NCBI GenBank assembly: GCA_027682205.1
Contig: JAQDAD010000004.1
Location: 47,340-111,339 of the forward strand
Source of the DNA: Streptococcaceae bacterium AF54-32pH5A
GTDB lineage: Bacteria > Bacillota > Bacilli > Lactobacillales > Streptococcaceae
Direction: 5' to 3'
DNA length: 64,000 nt
The notes beneath the pieces are model-generated. The model saw only the letters and a list, made by a program, of their open reading frames with translations, made no database searches and was not told where the DNA came from. Shown in pieces: positions 53,649 through 63,991 of this stretch (positions are counted from its first letter, which is position 1; every line of letters starts with the position of its first letter). The position numbers and the translations under genes were made by a program.

Positions 53649-53865
53649 TACTTTATTATACTAACTTAGTATACTCCTATTTTTATAAAAAGCAAACAGA
53701 AGTATAGTGCTTTCACAAAATTTTGCAAATAATTAGAGATAAGTGTGGGAACTGCTCGACCTATCGATTCTTTTCTTCGATGATAGGCAAAGTACAGGGG
53801 TGAGATGAGTGCAAATAAAAAAAGAACTAGGATAGTAACCACCCTAGTTCTTCTTTTGTTATAGA
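53649..53865. other. Intergenic stretch between tracrRNA and galU
   Basis: No gene. It contains an inverted repeat CCTATC / GATAGG (53760-53787) and a hairpin AAGAACTAGG / CCTAGTTCTT (53821-53852) that should terminate galU on the minus strand. Confidence 0.7.
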
Positions 53866-54774
53866 TTATTTTTTTAATTTCTCTCCAGCTAACTCTTTTC
53901 CAAGTTGGATGAGGTAGTCTTTCAAGTCGTCTTTGACTTGAGGGTGCTTGAGGGCGTAGTCAATGGACGTTTTCATAAAGCCAAACTTATCTCCGACATC
54001 GTAGCGAGCTCCCTTGAACTCACGAGCAAAAACACGTTGTGTTTTATTGAGGGTGTCGATCGCGTCTGTCAGCTGTATTTCATTTCCTGCACCTGGAGTT
54101 TGGTTTTCGAGGATTTGAAAAATTTCAGGTGTGAGGAGATAGCGTCCAATAATAGCAAGGTCGCTAGGAGCATCCTCTGGAGCTGGTTTTTCAACGAAGG
54201 TCTCAACGCTGTAAAGACCGTTTTTTCCTTCACCTTGAGGAGCAATCACCCCATAGGCAGATACTTCGTCGTGAGGGACAGGCATGACAGCGATAGTGGA
54301 CGCGTGCGTACGCTCATAGTCATCCATGAGTTGTTTGGTAAGCGGAATAGCCTTGTCGTTGGTGATATCCATCAAGTCGTCACCAAGCATAACGACAAAA
54401 GGTTCATTTCCGACGAAAGCCTTGGCTTGCAAAACAGCGTCTCCGAGACCTCGTGGATGAGTTTGGCGGATAAAATGCAGACGCATGCCAGTTGTTTCAT
54501 CAACTAGTTTCAAAAGATCTGTTTTCCCTTTTTCTTTGAGGTTGTATTCCAATTCGAAGTTTGAATCAAAATGATCCTCGATGGAACGTTTTGACTTACC
54601 AGTAACAACCAAGATATCTTCGATTCCAGACTTGAGGGCTTCTTCAACGATAAATTGGATGGTTGGTTTGTCTACGATTGGCAACATTTCCTTGGCCAAG
54701 GCTTTAGTTGCAGGGAGGAAACGAGTTCCCAATCCAGCGGCAGGGATGACTGCTTTTCTGACTTTTTGTTTCAT
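53866..54774 (-). CDS. galU: UTP-glucose-1-phosphate uridylyltransferase
   Basis: 302 residues. Nucleotide loop [29 protein letters not shown], and [11 protein letters not shown]. Makes UDP-glucose for capsule, glycolipids and teichoic acids. Cotranscribed after gpsA (21-base gap). Confidence 0.95.
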   Translation of the reverse strand: MKQKVRKAVIPAAGLGTRFLPATKALAKEMLPIVDKPTIQFIVEEALKSGIEDILVVTGKSKRSIEDHFDSNFELEYNLKEKGKTDLLKLVDETTGMRLHFIRQTHPRGLGDAVLQAKAFVGNEPFVVMLGDDLMDITNDKAIPLTKQLMDDYERTHASTIAVMPVPHDEVSAYGVIAPQGEGKNGLYSVETFVEKPAPEDAPSDLAIIGRYLLTPEIFQILENQTPGAGNEIQLTDAIDTLNKTQRVFAREFKGARYDVGDKFGFMKTSIDYALKHPQVKDDLKDYLIQLGKELAGEKLKK

Positions 54775-54795
54775 AATGTTCCTTTCTATAAGGGT

Positions 54796-55812
54796 CTAAG
54801 ACCATTCGTTTTCTGCTTTAAATTCATTGTTCATGATGTCATTGATTGCTTCTTTAATATTGACACCTTCATAGATAACTCGGTAGATGGCTTGTGTGAT
54901 TGGCATGTAGACGCCCAATTCCTGAGCCAGTTCGTAAGCTGCTCGAGTTGTTGAAATTCCTTCAATGACCATGCCCATGTTGGCTTCGATGTCTGCTAGA
55001 GATTCTCCACGACCGAGAGCGTCACCCGCTCTCCAGTTGCGAGAGTGGACGGATGTCCCCGTTACGATCAAATCACCGACTCCAGAAAGACCGCTATAAG
55101 TCAGAGGATTAGCTCCAAGAGCTACTCCTAAACGGGTGATTTCTGCTAAGCCACGGGCGATGATGGCTGCCTTGGCATTGTCACCAAATCCTAGGCCATG
55201 TAATGCACCTGCACCAACTGCGATGATGTTTTTCAAAGCACCGGCAGTTTCAACCCCGATAACATCCGTATTGGTATAGAGGCGGAAGTAGTGATTGCTA
55301 AAGAGGTTTTGGACGTACTGGGCAGTTTCAAGATCTTTGGAGGCTGCAGTAATCAAGGTGATATCGCGTACAATGGTTTCCTCAGCGTGGCTAGGTCCTG
55401 AAACAACGACGACTTCACTACGGAGGTCAGCTGGAATTTCTTCTTCAAGAATGGTTGATAGGCGTTTGTGACTATCTGGTTCCAATCCTTTGGAGGCATG
55501 CATGATGACAACTTTGTGATCAAGTACCTTTGCTACTTGTTGGGCAACCAGTCTCGTTACTTTTGTTGGGACAACAAATAGAACAGCATCCACATCCCTT
55601 AGCGTTTCTTTCAAGTCATGATAGGCTTTGATTTTTTCGTTGAGTAGGATATCTTTGAAGTAGCGCTTGTTTGTATGTTGGCTATTGATTTCATCGATTT
55701 GGTCAGGAATATTTCCCCAAATCCGAACCTCGTGTCCATTGTCGTTTAGAACCTGCGAAAGGGCAGTTCCCCAAGAACCAGGACCCAAGACAGCGATGGT
55801 TTGTTTCTTCAT
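54796..55812 (-). CDS. gpsA: Glycerol-3-phosphate dehydrogenase [NAD(P)+]
   Basis: 338 residues. Rossmann GPGSWGTAL, catalytic-Lys region [24 protein letters not shown]. Produces glycerol 3-phosphate for phospholipids. GAGG ribosome site; first gene of gpsA-galU. A few more residues than the usual 330-335. Confidence 0.95.
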   Translation of the reverse strand: MKKQTIAVLGPGSWGTALSQVLNDNGHEVRIWGNIPDQIDEINSQHTNKRYFKDILLNEKIKAYHDLKETLRDVDAVLFVVPTKVTRLVAQQVAKVLDHKVVIMHASKGLEPDSHKRLSTILEEEIPADLRSEVVVVSGPSHAEETIVRDITLITAASKDLETAQYVQNLFSNHYFRLYTNTDVIGVETAGALKNIIAVGAGALHGLGFGDNAKAAIIARGLAEITRLGVALGANPLTYSGLSGVGDLIVTGTSVHSRNWRAGDALGRGESLADIEANMGMVIEGISTTRAAYELAQELGVYMPITQAIYRVIYEGVNIKEAINDIMNNEFKAENEWS

Positions 55813-55915
55813 TTTTTCCTCCTTGTAAGAGTTCTTCTTTTCATTTTATCATAAAAAGCCTTTTCATGCATTACTTGCGAGTGAAAGCGCACTAATTTAT
55901 AATAAGAAAACGCCT

Positions 55916-56018
55916 TTGACAAGATTCCTCTTTTTTGCTAGAATAGCATCAACATGAAAGAATGAGAGGAGCTGGCGAATTTCGTCACTCCCTTTTGTCT
56001 ATCTGATTAGGAGGAAGT
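55916..56018 (+). promoter_or_regulatory. patA promoter and attenuator-like leader
   Basis: TTGACA and TAGAAT, 17 bp apart, give a start near 55951. The leader has a three-codon frame and then a hairpin (about 55969-55994, CTGGCGAA / TTCGTCA) followed by CTCCCTTTT, a terminator-like shape, before the patA ribosome site (AGGAGGA). This fits conditional termination linked to ribosome stalling. Confidence 0.65.
55954..55965 (+). CDS. Possible three-residue leader peptide
   Basis: ATG AAA GAA TGA encodes Met-Lys-Glu. It begins about three bases after the predicted start of transcription, without a ribosome site, and ends just before the attenuator hairpin. Ultra-short upstream frames of this sort control antibiotic-induced ABC genes in Firmicutes. 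Confidence 0.4.
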   Translation: MKE

Positions 56019-57725
56019 ATGCTGATTGAAAAAATTAAAGCCTATAAATGGCAAGCCTTGGCATCCTTTGTGATGACAGGCTTGATGGTTGCGAGCTCGC
56101 TCTTGCAACCTCGCTATTTGCAGGAGGTTTTAGATGCTTTACTGGCTGGTCGACATGAGGCCATTTATAGTATTGGGGCATGGTTGATAGGAGTAGCCCT
56201 CGTGGGTCTGGTTGCAGGTGGTGTCAATGTTCTTCTTGCAGCCTATATCGCTCAGGGAGTATCTTCGGATCTTCGGGAAGATGCTTTTCGTAAAATCCAA
56301 ACCTTTTCTTATGCTAATATTGAGCAGTTTAACGCTGGGAATCTGGTTGTCCGCATGACCAATGATATCAACCAAATTCAGAATGTGGTGATGATGGTTT
56401 TCCAAATCCTTTTCCGTCTTCCCTTGCTTTTTATCGGTTCCTTTATCTTAGCGGTTCACACCCTGCCTTCGCTTTGGTGGGTAATTGTCCTTATGGTAGT
56501 GCTGATTTTTGCGCTTACAGGTATCATGATGGGGATGATGGGGCCGCGCTTTGCCAAGTTTCAAACCCTTCTTGAACGAATTAATGCTATCGCCAAGGAA
56601 AATCTACGTGGTGTGCGTGTGGTTAAATCCTTTGTGCAGGAAAAAGAGCAATTTGACAAGTTTACTGAGGTCTCAGATGAGCTTCTGGGTCAAAATCTCT
56701 ACATCGGTTATGCTTTTTCTGTAATGCAGCCCTTTATGATGTTAGTCGGATATGGAGCAGTTTTTCTTTCAATCTGGCTGGTGGGTGGAATGGCCCAATC
56801 AGATTCGTCTGTCGTTGGTTCCCTTGCTTCCTTCGTTAACTATCTCAGTCAGATTATTTTCACCATTGTCATGATAGGTTTTTTGGGGAATACAGTCAGT
56901 CGTGGTATGATTTCGATGATGCGTATCCGTGAGGTTCTAGATACTGAGCCAGCGATGACTTTTAAGGATCTTCCAGATGAGGATCTAGAAGGAAGTCTTT
57001 CTTTTGAAAATGTGACCTTCACATATCCTACTGATGAAGAGCCCATGCTTAAGAATGTAAGTTTTGAAGTTGCACCTGGTCAGATGGTCGGTGTGGTTGG
57101 AGCGACTGGGGCAGGTAAGTCCACTCTTGCTCAGTTAATTCCACGACTTTTTGACCCACAGGAGGGTTCTATCAAGATTGGTGGCAAGGACATTCGAGAC
57201 GTCAGCGAGGGAACCTTGCGTAAAACAGTCTCCATTGTCTTGCAACGGGCTATTCTCTTTAGTGGAACCATTGCAGACAATCTCCGTCAAGGAAAAAGTA
57301 ATGCCAGCGTGTCCGAACTGGAACGTGCAGCACAAATCGCCCAAGCCAGTGAATTTATCGGACGCATGGAAAACAAATTTGAGAGTCAGGTCGAGGAACG
57401 TGGCACCAACTTTTCTGGTGGGCAAAAACAACGGATGTCGATAGCCCGTGGGATTGTCAGCAATCCCCGTATCCTGATTTTTGACGATTCGACTTCGGCC
57501 TTGGATGCCAAGTCAGAAAGACTCGTGCAGGAAGCTTTGAATAAAGACCTGAAAGGGACAACAACGATTATCATCGCTCAAAAGATCAGTTCAGTCGTCC
57601 ATGCAGACAAGATTTTGGTCTTGGACCAAGGGCGTTTGATTGGAGAAGGAAGGCATGCAGACTTGGTAGCTAGCAATGCCGTCTACCGTGAGATCTACGA
57701 AACACAAAAGGGAAAGGAGGAATAA
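56019..57725 (+). CDS. patA: Multidrug ABC exporter half-transporter PatA
   Basis: 568 residues: six membrane segments (about 1-310), then an ATPase. Walker A GATGAGKST and signature FSGGQKQRMSIARG are normal, but the catalytic Glu after Walker B is Asp (LIFDDSTSALD) and the switch His is Gln (IIAQKIS). So this half holds the degenerate ATP site. PatA and PatB form the fluoroquinolone-exporting heterodimer in S. pneumoniae. patB starts one base later. Confidence 0.92.
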   Translation: MLIEKIKAYKWQALASFVMTGLMVASSLLQPRYLQEVLDALLAGRHEAIYSIGAWLIGVALVGLVAGGVNVLLAAYIAQGVSSDLREDAFRKIQTFSYANIEQFNAGNLVVRMTNDINQIQNVVMMVFQILFRLPLLFIGSFILAVHTLPSLWWVIVLMVVLIFALTGIMMGMMGPRFAKFQTLLERINAIAKENLRGVRVVKSFVQEKEQFDKFTEVSDELLGQNLYIGYAFSVMQPFMMLVGYGAVFLSIWLVGGMAQSDSSVVGSLASFVNYLSQIIFTIVMIGFLGNTVSRGMISMMRIREVLDTEPAMTFKDLPDEDLEGSLSFENVTFTYPTDEEPMLKNVSFEVAPGQMVGVVGATGAGKSTLAQLIPRLFDPQEGSIKIGGKDIRDVSEGTLRKTVSIVLQRAILFSGTIADNLRQGKSNASVSELERAAQIAQASEFIGRMENKFESQVEERGTNFSGGQKQRMSIARGIVSNPRILIFDDSTSALDAKSERLVQEALNKDLKGTTTIIIAQKISSVVHADKILVLDQGRLIGEGRHADLVASNAVYREIYETQKGKEE

Positions 57726-57726
57726 A

Positions 57727-59493
57727 ATGAAAACAGTTCGATTTTTCTGGAATTATTTTAAAGTTTACAAGCTCTCCTTTGTCATTGTGATTCTGATGGT
57801 TGCGATTGCGACGATTGCCCAAGCCCTCTTTCCTGTTTTTTCAGGTCAAGCAGTGACGGAGCTCGCTAATCTGGTTCTAGCTTATCAAAATGGGACTTCA
57901 GAACTAGCCTGGCAAAGTTTGTCAGCTCTGATGCTGAATCTAGCACTGGTTGTGCTGGTTTTGGTAGTGTCCAGTTTGATTTACATGGCCTTGATGACCC
58001 GTGTGATTGCCGAGTCAACAAATGAAATGCGTAAGGGCCTTTTTGGCAAACTTTCCCGTTTGACGGTTTCTTTCTTTGATCGCCATCAGGATGGTGATAT
58101 TCTCTCTCGCTTCACTAGTGACTTGGATAACATCCTTCAAGCTTTCAATGAAAGTCTAGTTCAGGTTATGAGCAATATTGCTCTTTACATCGGTTTGATT
58201 TTTGTCATGTTTTCAAAAAATGTGACGCTAGCCCTGATAACAGTAGCTAGCACCCCAGTGGCCTTTCTCATGTTGGTCTTCATCGTGAAAATGGCTCGCA
58301 AGTACACCAATCTCCAACAAAAAGAGGTTGGAAAACTCAATGCCTACATGGACGAAAGTATTTCAGGGCAGAAAGCTGTTATTGTACAAGGGATTCAAGA
58401 CGACATCGTAGCAGGCTTTGTGGAGCAAAATGAGCGCGTGCGCAAGGCAACCTTTAAAGGGAGAATGTTCTCAGGCATCCTCTTTCCAGTTATGAATGGG
58501 ATGAGCTTGGTCAACACGGCCGTCGTCATTTTTGCAGGTTCGGCTGTCTTACTGAACGATCCAAGTATCGAAACAACGACAGCTCTAGGCTTGATTGTCA
58601 TGTTTACCCAATTTTCTCAGCAGTATTACCAGCCGATTATCCAGGTGGCTGCGAGTTGGGGGAGTCTTCAGTTGGCCTTTACTGGGGCGGCTCGTATCCA
58701 AGAAATGTTTGATGCAGAAGAAGAGATTCGTCCGCAAAATGCGTCTGTCTTTAAGGAATTGCGAGAAGGTGTTGAAATCAGTCATGTTGATTTTTCTTAT
58801 GTGCCTGACAAGCCGATTTTGAAAGATGTTAGCATTTCTGCTCCTAAGGGGCAGATGATAGCAGTTGTCGGCCCGACTGGTTCGGGGAAAACAACCATCA
58901 TGAACCTCATTAATCGTTTCTACGATGTGGATGCAGGTAGCATTTCCTTTGATGGCAAAGACATACGTGACTACGACTTGGACAGTTTGCGGAGCAAGGT
59001 TGGTATTGTCTTGCAGGATTCGGTCTTGTTTAGTGGAACGATTCGGGATAATATCCGCTTCGGTGTGCCAGATGCGAGTCAGGAAATGGTTGAAGCAGCT
59101 GCAAAGGCAACTCACATTCATGACTATATCGAAAGCTTGCCTGACAAGTATGATACCCTTATTGATGATGAGCAAAATATCTTCTCGACTGGTCAGAAAC
59201 AATTGATTTCCATCGCGCGAACTCTGATGACTGATCCTCAAGTCTTAATCTTAGATGAAGCGACTTCCAATGTCGATACTGTAACAGAAAGCAAGATTCA
59301 ACATGCCATGGAGGCGATTGTAGCAGGACGAACTAGTTTTGTCATTGCCCATCGTTTGAAGACCATCCTCAATGCTGATCAGATTATTGTCCTCAAAGAT
59401 GGAGAGGTCATTGAACGCGGGAATCATCACGAACTACTCAAGCTCGGTGGTTTCTACTCAGAACTCTATCACAATCAATTTGTTTTTGAATAA
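57727..59493 (+). CDS. patB: Multidrug ABC exporter half-transporter PatB
   Basis: 588 residues from the ATG at 57727 (AGGAGGAAT). Six membrane segments and an ATPase with Walker A GPTGSGKTT, Walker B LILDEATSNVD with catalytic Glu, and His in VIAHRLK; its signature is altered (FSTGQKQ). Together with PatA this yields one consensus and one degenerate ATP site. Confidence 0.93.
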   Translation: MKTVRFFWNYFKVYKLSFVIVILMVAIATIAQALFPVFSGQAVTELANLVLAYQNGTSELAWQSLSALMLNLALVVLVLVVSSLIYMALMTRVIAESTNEMRKGLFGKLSRLTVSFFDRHQDGDILSRFTSDLDNILQAFNESLVQVMSNIALYIGLIFVMFSKNVTLALITVASTPVAFLMLVFIVKMARKYTNLQQKEVGKLNAYMDESISGQKAVIVQGIQDDIVAGFVEQNERVRKATFKGRMFSGILFPVMNGMSLVNTAVVIFAGSAVLLNDPSIETTTALGLIVMFTQFSQQYYQPIIQVAASWGSLQLAFTGAARIQEMFDAEEEIRPQNASVFKELREGVEISHVDFSYVPDKPILKDVSISAPKGQMIAVVGPTGSGKTTIMNLINRFYDVDAGSISFDGKDIRDYDLDSLRSKVGIVLQDSVLFSGTIRDNIRFGVPDASQEMVEAAAKATHIHDYIESLPDKYDTLIDDEQNIFSTGQKQLISIARTLMTDPQVLILDEATSNVDTVTESKIQHAMEAIVAGRTSFVIAHRLKTILNADQIIVLKDGEVIERGNHHELLKLGGFYSELYHNQFVFE

Positions 59494-59632
59494 GAAAGAA
59501 GTTGTCCTCATTGGGCAACTTTTTCTTGTCCATAAAAAATACTTATCACGGTCTTTTAAAAAACATATTAGACAGCAGAGAACTTGAATGATAAGATAGG
59601 ACTATCGTTAGAAAATCGAAAGGAGACACATC

Positions 59633-60322
59633 ATGGCTAGAACGGTTGTAGGAGTTGCTGCAAATCTATGTCCTGTAGATGCAGAAGGGAAAAACATTCA
59701 CTCATCTGTATCCTGTAAATTTGCAGAGAGCATTCGTCAAGTCGGAGGTCTTCCTTTAGTGATTCCTGTAGGGGATGAGTCCATTGTTCGCGATTATGTG
59801 GAAATGATTGACAAACTCATCTTGACAGGTGGGCAAAATGTCCATCCCCAGTTTTATGGAGAGAAAAAAACCATTGAGAGCGATGATTACAACCTAGTGC
59901 GAGATGAATTTGAATTAGCCCTCTTGAAAGAAGCCCTTCGTCAGAATAAACCAATTATGGCAATCTGTCGTGGAGTTCAGCTGGTCAATGTTGCTTTTGG
60001 TGGCACCCTCCACCAAGAAATTGAGGGTCACTGGCAAGGCTTACCTTTTGGAACATCTCATTCTATTGAGACAGTGGAAGGAAGCGTGGTGGCTAAGTTG
60101 TTTGGCAAAGAAAGTCAGGTCAACTCAGTCCATCGTCAAAGCATCAAAGATTTGGCACCTAACTTCCGTGTGACGGCTGTAGATCCTCGCGACCAGACGG
60201 TGGAAGCGATTGAGTCTATCGACGAACATCGCATTATCGGTTTACAGTGGCATCCAGAGTTTTTGGTCAATGAAGAAGATGGCAATTTAGAACTATTTGA
60301 GTATTTATTAAATGAATTGTAA
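59633..60322 (+). CDS. Class I glutamine amidotransferase-like (PuuD-type gamma-glutamyl hydrolase)
   Basis: 229 residues. Nucleophile Cys in MAICRGVQL, His in QWHPEF, and the LTGGQNVHPQFYG loop typical of peptidase C26. Hydrolyses a gamma-glutamyl compound. Ribosome site AAAGGAGA. Confidence 0.87.
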   Translation: MARTVVGVAANLCPVDAEGKNIHSSVSCKFAESIRQVGGLPLVIPVGDESIVRDYVEMIDKLILTGGQNVHPQFYGEKKTIESDDYNLVRDEFELALLKEALRQNKPIMAICRGVQLVNVAFGGTLHQEIEGHWQGLPFGTSHSIETVEGSVVAKLFGKESQVNSVHRQSIKDLAPNFRVTAVDPRDQTVEAIESIDEHRIIGLQWHPEFLVNEEDGNLELFEYLLNEL

Positions 60323-60346
60323 CGGTTAGAGCCTCTAGCCGTTTTT
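60323..60346 (+). terminator. Terminator
   Basis: Stem ACGGTTAGAG / CTCTAGCCGT with TTTT directly after the stop. Confidence 0.85.
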
Positions 60347-60383
60347 ATTCGTCCGTTCAGATTTTTTGTATTTTAGCGTTTTT

Positions 60384-60462
60384 ACGCAAACGTTTGAATT
60401 CTGATAAAAATTGGGCAAATTCAATAAAAAAACTTGAAAAAATCGAAGGTAAGCGTTATGAT
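60384..60462 (+). promoter_or_regulatory. pgi promoter with upstream cre/LacI-type site
   Basis: TTGAAA (60434-60439) and TATGAT (60457-60462), 17 bp apart. Upstream, ACGCAAACGTTTGA (60384-60397) matches the core of the mal operators in this window and resembles a CcpA cre site. Confidence 0.75.
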
Positions 60463-60490
60463 AGAAAAGAAGAAATATTGGAGGAATATC

Positions 60491-61840
60491 ATGTCACATA
60501 TTAAATTTGATTATTCAAAAGTTTTAGATAAATTTGTTGCCCCACATGAAGTGGAATACATGCAAGCACAGGTAACAGCAGCGGACGAGTTGATCCGTAA
60601 AGGAACTGGTGCTGGTAGCGACTTTTTGGGTTGGTTGGACCTTCCTGAAAATTACGACCGCGAAGAATTCGACCGCATCTTGAAAGCTGCTGAGCAAATC
60701 AAATCAGACAGCGATGTTTTGGTTGTTATCGGTATTGGTGGCTCTTACCTTGGTGCCAAAGCAGCCATCGACTTCTTGAACCACCACTTTGCAAACTTGC
60801 AGACAAAAGAAGAACGCAAAGCGCCACAAATCCTTTACGCTGGAAACTCAATCTCATCTACTTACCTTGCTGACTTAGTAGAGTATGTTGCGGATAAAGA
60901 CTTCTCAGTAAACGTGATCTCTAAATCAGGTACAACAACTGAACCAGCGATTGCTTTCCGTGTCTTCAAAGAACTCTTAGTTAAGAAATACGGTCAAGAA
61001 GAAGCGAACAAACGTATCTATGCAACAACTGACCGCCAAAAAGGTGCTGTTAAGGTTGAAGCAGACGCTAACGGTTGGGAAACATTTGTTGTTCCAGATG
61101 ATATCGGTGGACGCTTCTCAGTATTGACAGCCGTTGGTTTGCTTCCAATCGCGGCATCAGGAGCAGACATCAAAGCCCTTATGGAAGGTGCCAACGCAGC
61201 TCGTAAAGACTACACTTCAGATAAAATCTCTGAAAATGAAGCTTACCAATATGCAGCAGTACGTAACATCCTTTACCGCAAAGGCTACGCAACTGAAATC
61301 TTGGTAAACTACGAGCCATCACTTCAATACTTCTCAGAATGGTGGAAACAATTGGCTGGTGAGTCAGAAGGAAAAGACCAAAAAGGTATCTATCCAACTT
61401 CAGCTAACTTCTCAACTGACTTGCACTCATTGGGTCAATTTATCCAAGAAGGAACTCGTATCATGTTTGAAACAGTTGTCCGTGTTGACAAACCACGTAA
61501 AAACGTGATTATCCCTAGCTTGGAAGAAGACCTTGACGGACTTGGTTACCTTCAAGGAAAAGATGTTGACTTTGTAAACAAAAAAGCAACTGACGGTGTT
61601 CTTCTTGCCCACACAGACGGTGACGTGCCAAACATGTACGTAACCCTTCCTGAGCAAGATGCCTTCACTCTTGGTTACACTATCTACTTCTTCGAATTAG
61701 CTATCGCCCTTTCAGGTTACTTGAATGCCATCAACCCATTTGACCAACCAGGTGTTGAAGCCTACAAACGTAACATGTTTGCCCTTCTTGGAAAACCAGG
61801 ATTTGAAGAATTGAGCAAAGAGCTTAACGCACGTCTATAA
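60491..61840 (+). CDS. pgi: Glucose-6-phosphate isomerase
   Basis: 449 residues from ATG 60491 (GGAGGAATATC); an open frame to 60434 runs through the promoter. [21 protein letters not shown], catalytic Glu region [11 protein letters not shown] and the closing [12 protein letters not shown]. Strong codon bias. Confidence 0.96.
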   Translation: MSHIKFDYSKVLDKFVAPHEVEYMQAQVTAADELIRKGTGAGSDFLGWLDLPENYDREEFDRILKAAEQIKSDSDVLVVIGIGGSYLGAKAAIDFLNHHFANLQTKEERKAPQILYAGNSISSTYLADLVEYVADKDFSVNVISKSGTTTEPAIAFRVFKELLVKKYGQEEANKRIYATTDRQKGAVKVEADANGWETFVVPDDIGGRFSVLTAVGLLPIAASGADIKALMEGANAARKDYTSDKISENEAYQYAAVRNILYRKGYATEILVNYEPSLQYFSEWWKQLAGESEGKDQKGIYPTSANFSTDLHSLGQFIQEGTRIMFETVVRVDKPRKNVIIPSLEEDLDGLGYLQGKDVDFVNKKATDGVLLAHTDGDVPNMYVTLPEQDAFTLGYTIYFFELAIALSGYLNAINPFDQPGVEAYKRNMFALLGKPGFEELSKELNARL

Positions 61841-61847
61841 TAGAAGA

Positions 61848-61876
61848 AAAGAGTGGCCTGACCACTCTTTTTACTC
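61848..61876 (+). terminator. pgi terminator
   Basis: Perfect 9-bp stem AAAGAGTGG / CCACTCTTT with T run. Confidence 0.9.
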
Positions 61877-61892
61877 TCTTTATTCGTAGACA

Positions 61893-61921
61893 TTGGACTC
61901 AAGCGAGACTTGTGATATAAT
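61893..61921 (+). promoter_or_regulatory. gltX promoter
   Basis: TTGGAC and TATAAT at 17-bp spacing, with TGA before the -10. Confidence 0.8.
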
Positions 61922-61967
61922 ATAGAGAGCAAAAAGGCAGACGCCTAGAGACTTTATAGGAGAAACT

Positions 61968-63428
61968 ATGTCAAAAGATATCCGCGTACGCTACGCACCA
62001 AGTCCGACCGGACTACTACACATCGGAAATGCCCGTACAGCATTATTTAACTACCTCTACGCACGCCATCATGGTGGAACTTTTATCATCCGTATCGAAG
62101 ATACTGACCGTAAACGCCATGTCGAAGACGGAGAGCGTTCACAACTTGAAAACCTTCGTTGGTTAGGCATGGATTGGGATGAAAGTCCAGAAACTCATGA
62201 AAACTACCGCCAGTCTGAGCGTTTGGAACTCTATCAAAAATACATCGACCAACTGCTAGCTGAAGGAAAAGCCTACAAATCTTATGTTACAGAGGAAGAG
62301 TTGGCAGTTGAGCGCGAACGTCAAGAAGCAGCAGGCGAAACACCTCGTTACATTAACGAATACCTTGGTATGAGCGAAGAAGAAAAAGCGGCTTACATCG
62401 CAGAACGTGAAGCAGCAGGTATTATCCCGACTGTTCGTTTGGCAGTTAATGAGTCTGGTATCTACAAGTGGCATGACATGGTCAAAGGTGATATCGAATT
62501 TGAAGGTGGCAATATCGGTGGTGACTGGGTGATCCAAAAGAAAGATGGTTACCCAACTTACAACTTTGCTGTCGTTATTGATGACCATGATATGCAAATT
62601 TCTCACGTTATTCGTGGAGATGACCACATTGCTAACACCCCAAAACAGCTGATGGTTTATGAAGCGCTTGGTTGGGAAGCGCCAGAGTTCGGTCACATGA
62701 CCTTGATTATCAACTCTGAAACTGGTAAAAAGTTGTCAAAACGCGATACCAATACTCTCCAGTTCATCGAGGATTACCGTAAAAAAGGTTACCTGCCAGA
62801 AGCAGTCTTTAACTTCATCGCTCTTCTCGGTTGGAATCCTGGCGGCGAAGATGAAATCTTCTCTCGCGAAGAACTCATCAAGCTCTTTGATGAAAACCGC
62901 CTCAGCAAGTCTCCAGCAGCCTTCGACCAGAAGAAACTAGACTGGATGAGCAATGATTACATCAAGAGAGCTGACTTAGCAATCATTTTTGAAATGGCAA
63001 AACCATTCCTAGAAGAAGCAGGACGTTTGACTGACAAGGCCGAAAAATTGGTAGAACTCTACAAGCCACAAATGAAATCAGTAGATGAGATTGTTCCGCT
63101 GACAGATCTTTTCTTCTCAGATTTCCCAGAGTTGACAGACGCTGAGCGCGAGATCATGGCAGGAGAAACTGTTCCGGTTGTTCTAGAAGCCTTCAAAGCG
63201 AAACTAGAAGCAATGACAGACGAGGAATTTGTGACAGAAAATATCTTCCCGCAAATCAAAGCAGTCCAAAAAGAAACAGGCATCAAAGGAAAAAATCTCT
63301 TCATGCCTATTCGTATTGCTGTATCAGGTGAAATGCATGGACCAGAATTGCCAGACACCATTTTCTTGCTCGGACGTGAAAAATCAATCCAGCATATCGA
63401 AAACATGCTCAAAGAGATTTCTAAATAA
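61968..63428 (+). CDS. gltX: Glutamyl-tRNA synthetase
   Basis: 486 residues, class I. HIGH motif in [18 protein letters not shown] as KKLSKRD, and an all-helical anticodon domain. Likely the non-discriminating type, charging tRNA-Gln too, as in other streptococci. A probable tRNA-Glu gene lies at the right edge. Confidence 0.96.
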   Translation: MSKDIRVRYAPSPTGLLHIGNARTALFNYLYARHHGGTFIIRIEDTDRKRHVEDGERSQLENLRWLGMDWDESPETHENYRQSERLELYQKYIDQLLAEGKAYKSYVTEEELAVERERQEAAGETPRYINEYLGMSEEEKAAYIAEREAAGIIPTVRLAVNESGIYKWHDMVKGDIEFEGGNIGGDWVIQKKDGYPTYNFAVVIDDHDMQISHVIRGDDHIANTPKQLMVYEALGWEAPEFGHMTLIINSETGKKLSKRDTNTLQFIEDYRKKGYLPEAVFNFIALLGWNPGGEDEIFSREELIKLFDENRLSKSPAAFDQKKLDWMSNDYIKRADLAIIFEMAKPFLEEAGRLTDKAEKLVELYKPQMKSVDEIVPLTDLFFSDFPELTDAEREIMAGETVPVVLEAFKAKLEAMTDEEFVTENIFPQIKAVQKETGIKGKNLFMPIRIAVSGEMHGPELPDTIFLLGREKSIQHIENMLKEISK

Positions 63429-63440
63429 GAAGGACTGCCA

Positions 63441-63932
63441 ATGGATATCTGGGAAAAGATGTATGAAGAAGCACGAACATTATACAATCCCCACGAAGTT
63501 TCTGACTTTGTTTATGCTAACCATGTCGTTGCTGCGGTAGAAACAGAAGATGGTCAAATCTTCACAGGATTTTGTATGGAGGGCACTTGTGGCGTTTTTC
63601 ATCTCTGTGCAGAACGAGCAGCTCTCTTCAATATGTATCAATTTTCAGGACAAACTAAAGTTAAGAAAATCCTGGCCTTTCGAGATAATCCACCCTACGG
63701 TGAAAGTTCAGATATGCCCTGTGGCGCATGCAGAGAATTCCTCTTAGAACTGAATGCTGAAAATAAAGATGCAGAGTTCATGATGGATTACGAAACAAGA
63801 AAAACAATTAAAGTTGCCGAGTTGATCCCATATTGGTGGGGAGAGGAACGTGGACTAATTGGCAAGTCAAATAGAGAGTCAGTTAAACTGGCTCTTTTCT
63901 ATTATCTGCGAAGCATTTGTTGTATAGGATGA
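63441..63932 (+). CDS. Cytidine deaminase-like protein (CDA fold)
   Basis: 163 residues. Zinc motifs CAERAAL (near 52) and PCGACREF (near 90); FTGFCMEGTCGVFHL precedes the first. The length and the Cys-Ala-Glu box suit cytidine/blasticidin-S deaminase relatives. It begins 12 bases after gltX. Substrate unknown. Confidence 0.82.
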   Translation: MDIWEKMYEEARTLYNPHEVSDFVYANHVVAAVETEDGQIFTGFCMEGTCGVFHLCAERAALFNMYQFSGQTKVKKILAFRDNPPYGESSDMPCGACREFLLELNAENKDAEFMMDYETRKTIKVAELIPYWWGEERGLIGKSNRESVKLALFYYLRSICCIG

Positions 63933-63942
63933 AAAAAAGTCC

Positions 63943-63970
63943 TTGACAAAGGAGAAAAAGTAGGTATAAT
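63943..63970 (+). promoter_or_regulatory. Strong promoter before a tRNA gene
   Basis: TTGACA and TATAAT with 16-bp spacing. Confidence 0.85.
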
Positions 63971-63991
63971 AGAAAGAGTTGAAAAACTCAA

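Noticed and set aside
58585..59241. 218-residue frame antisense to patB
   Set aside because: Lies wholly within a well-supported ATPase domain; no promoter or site.
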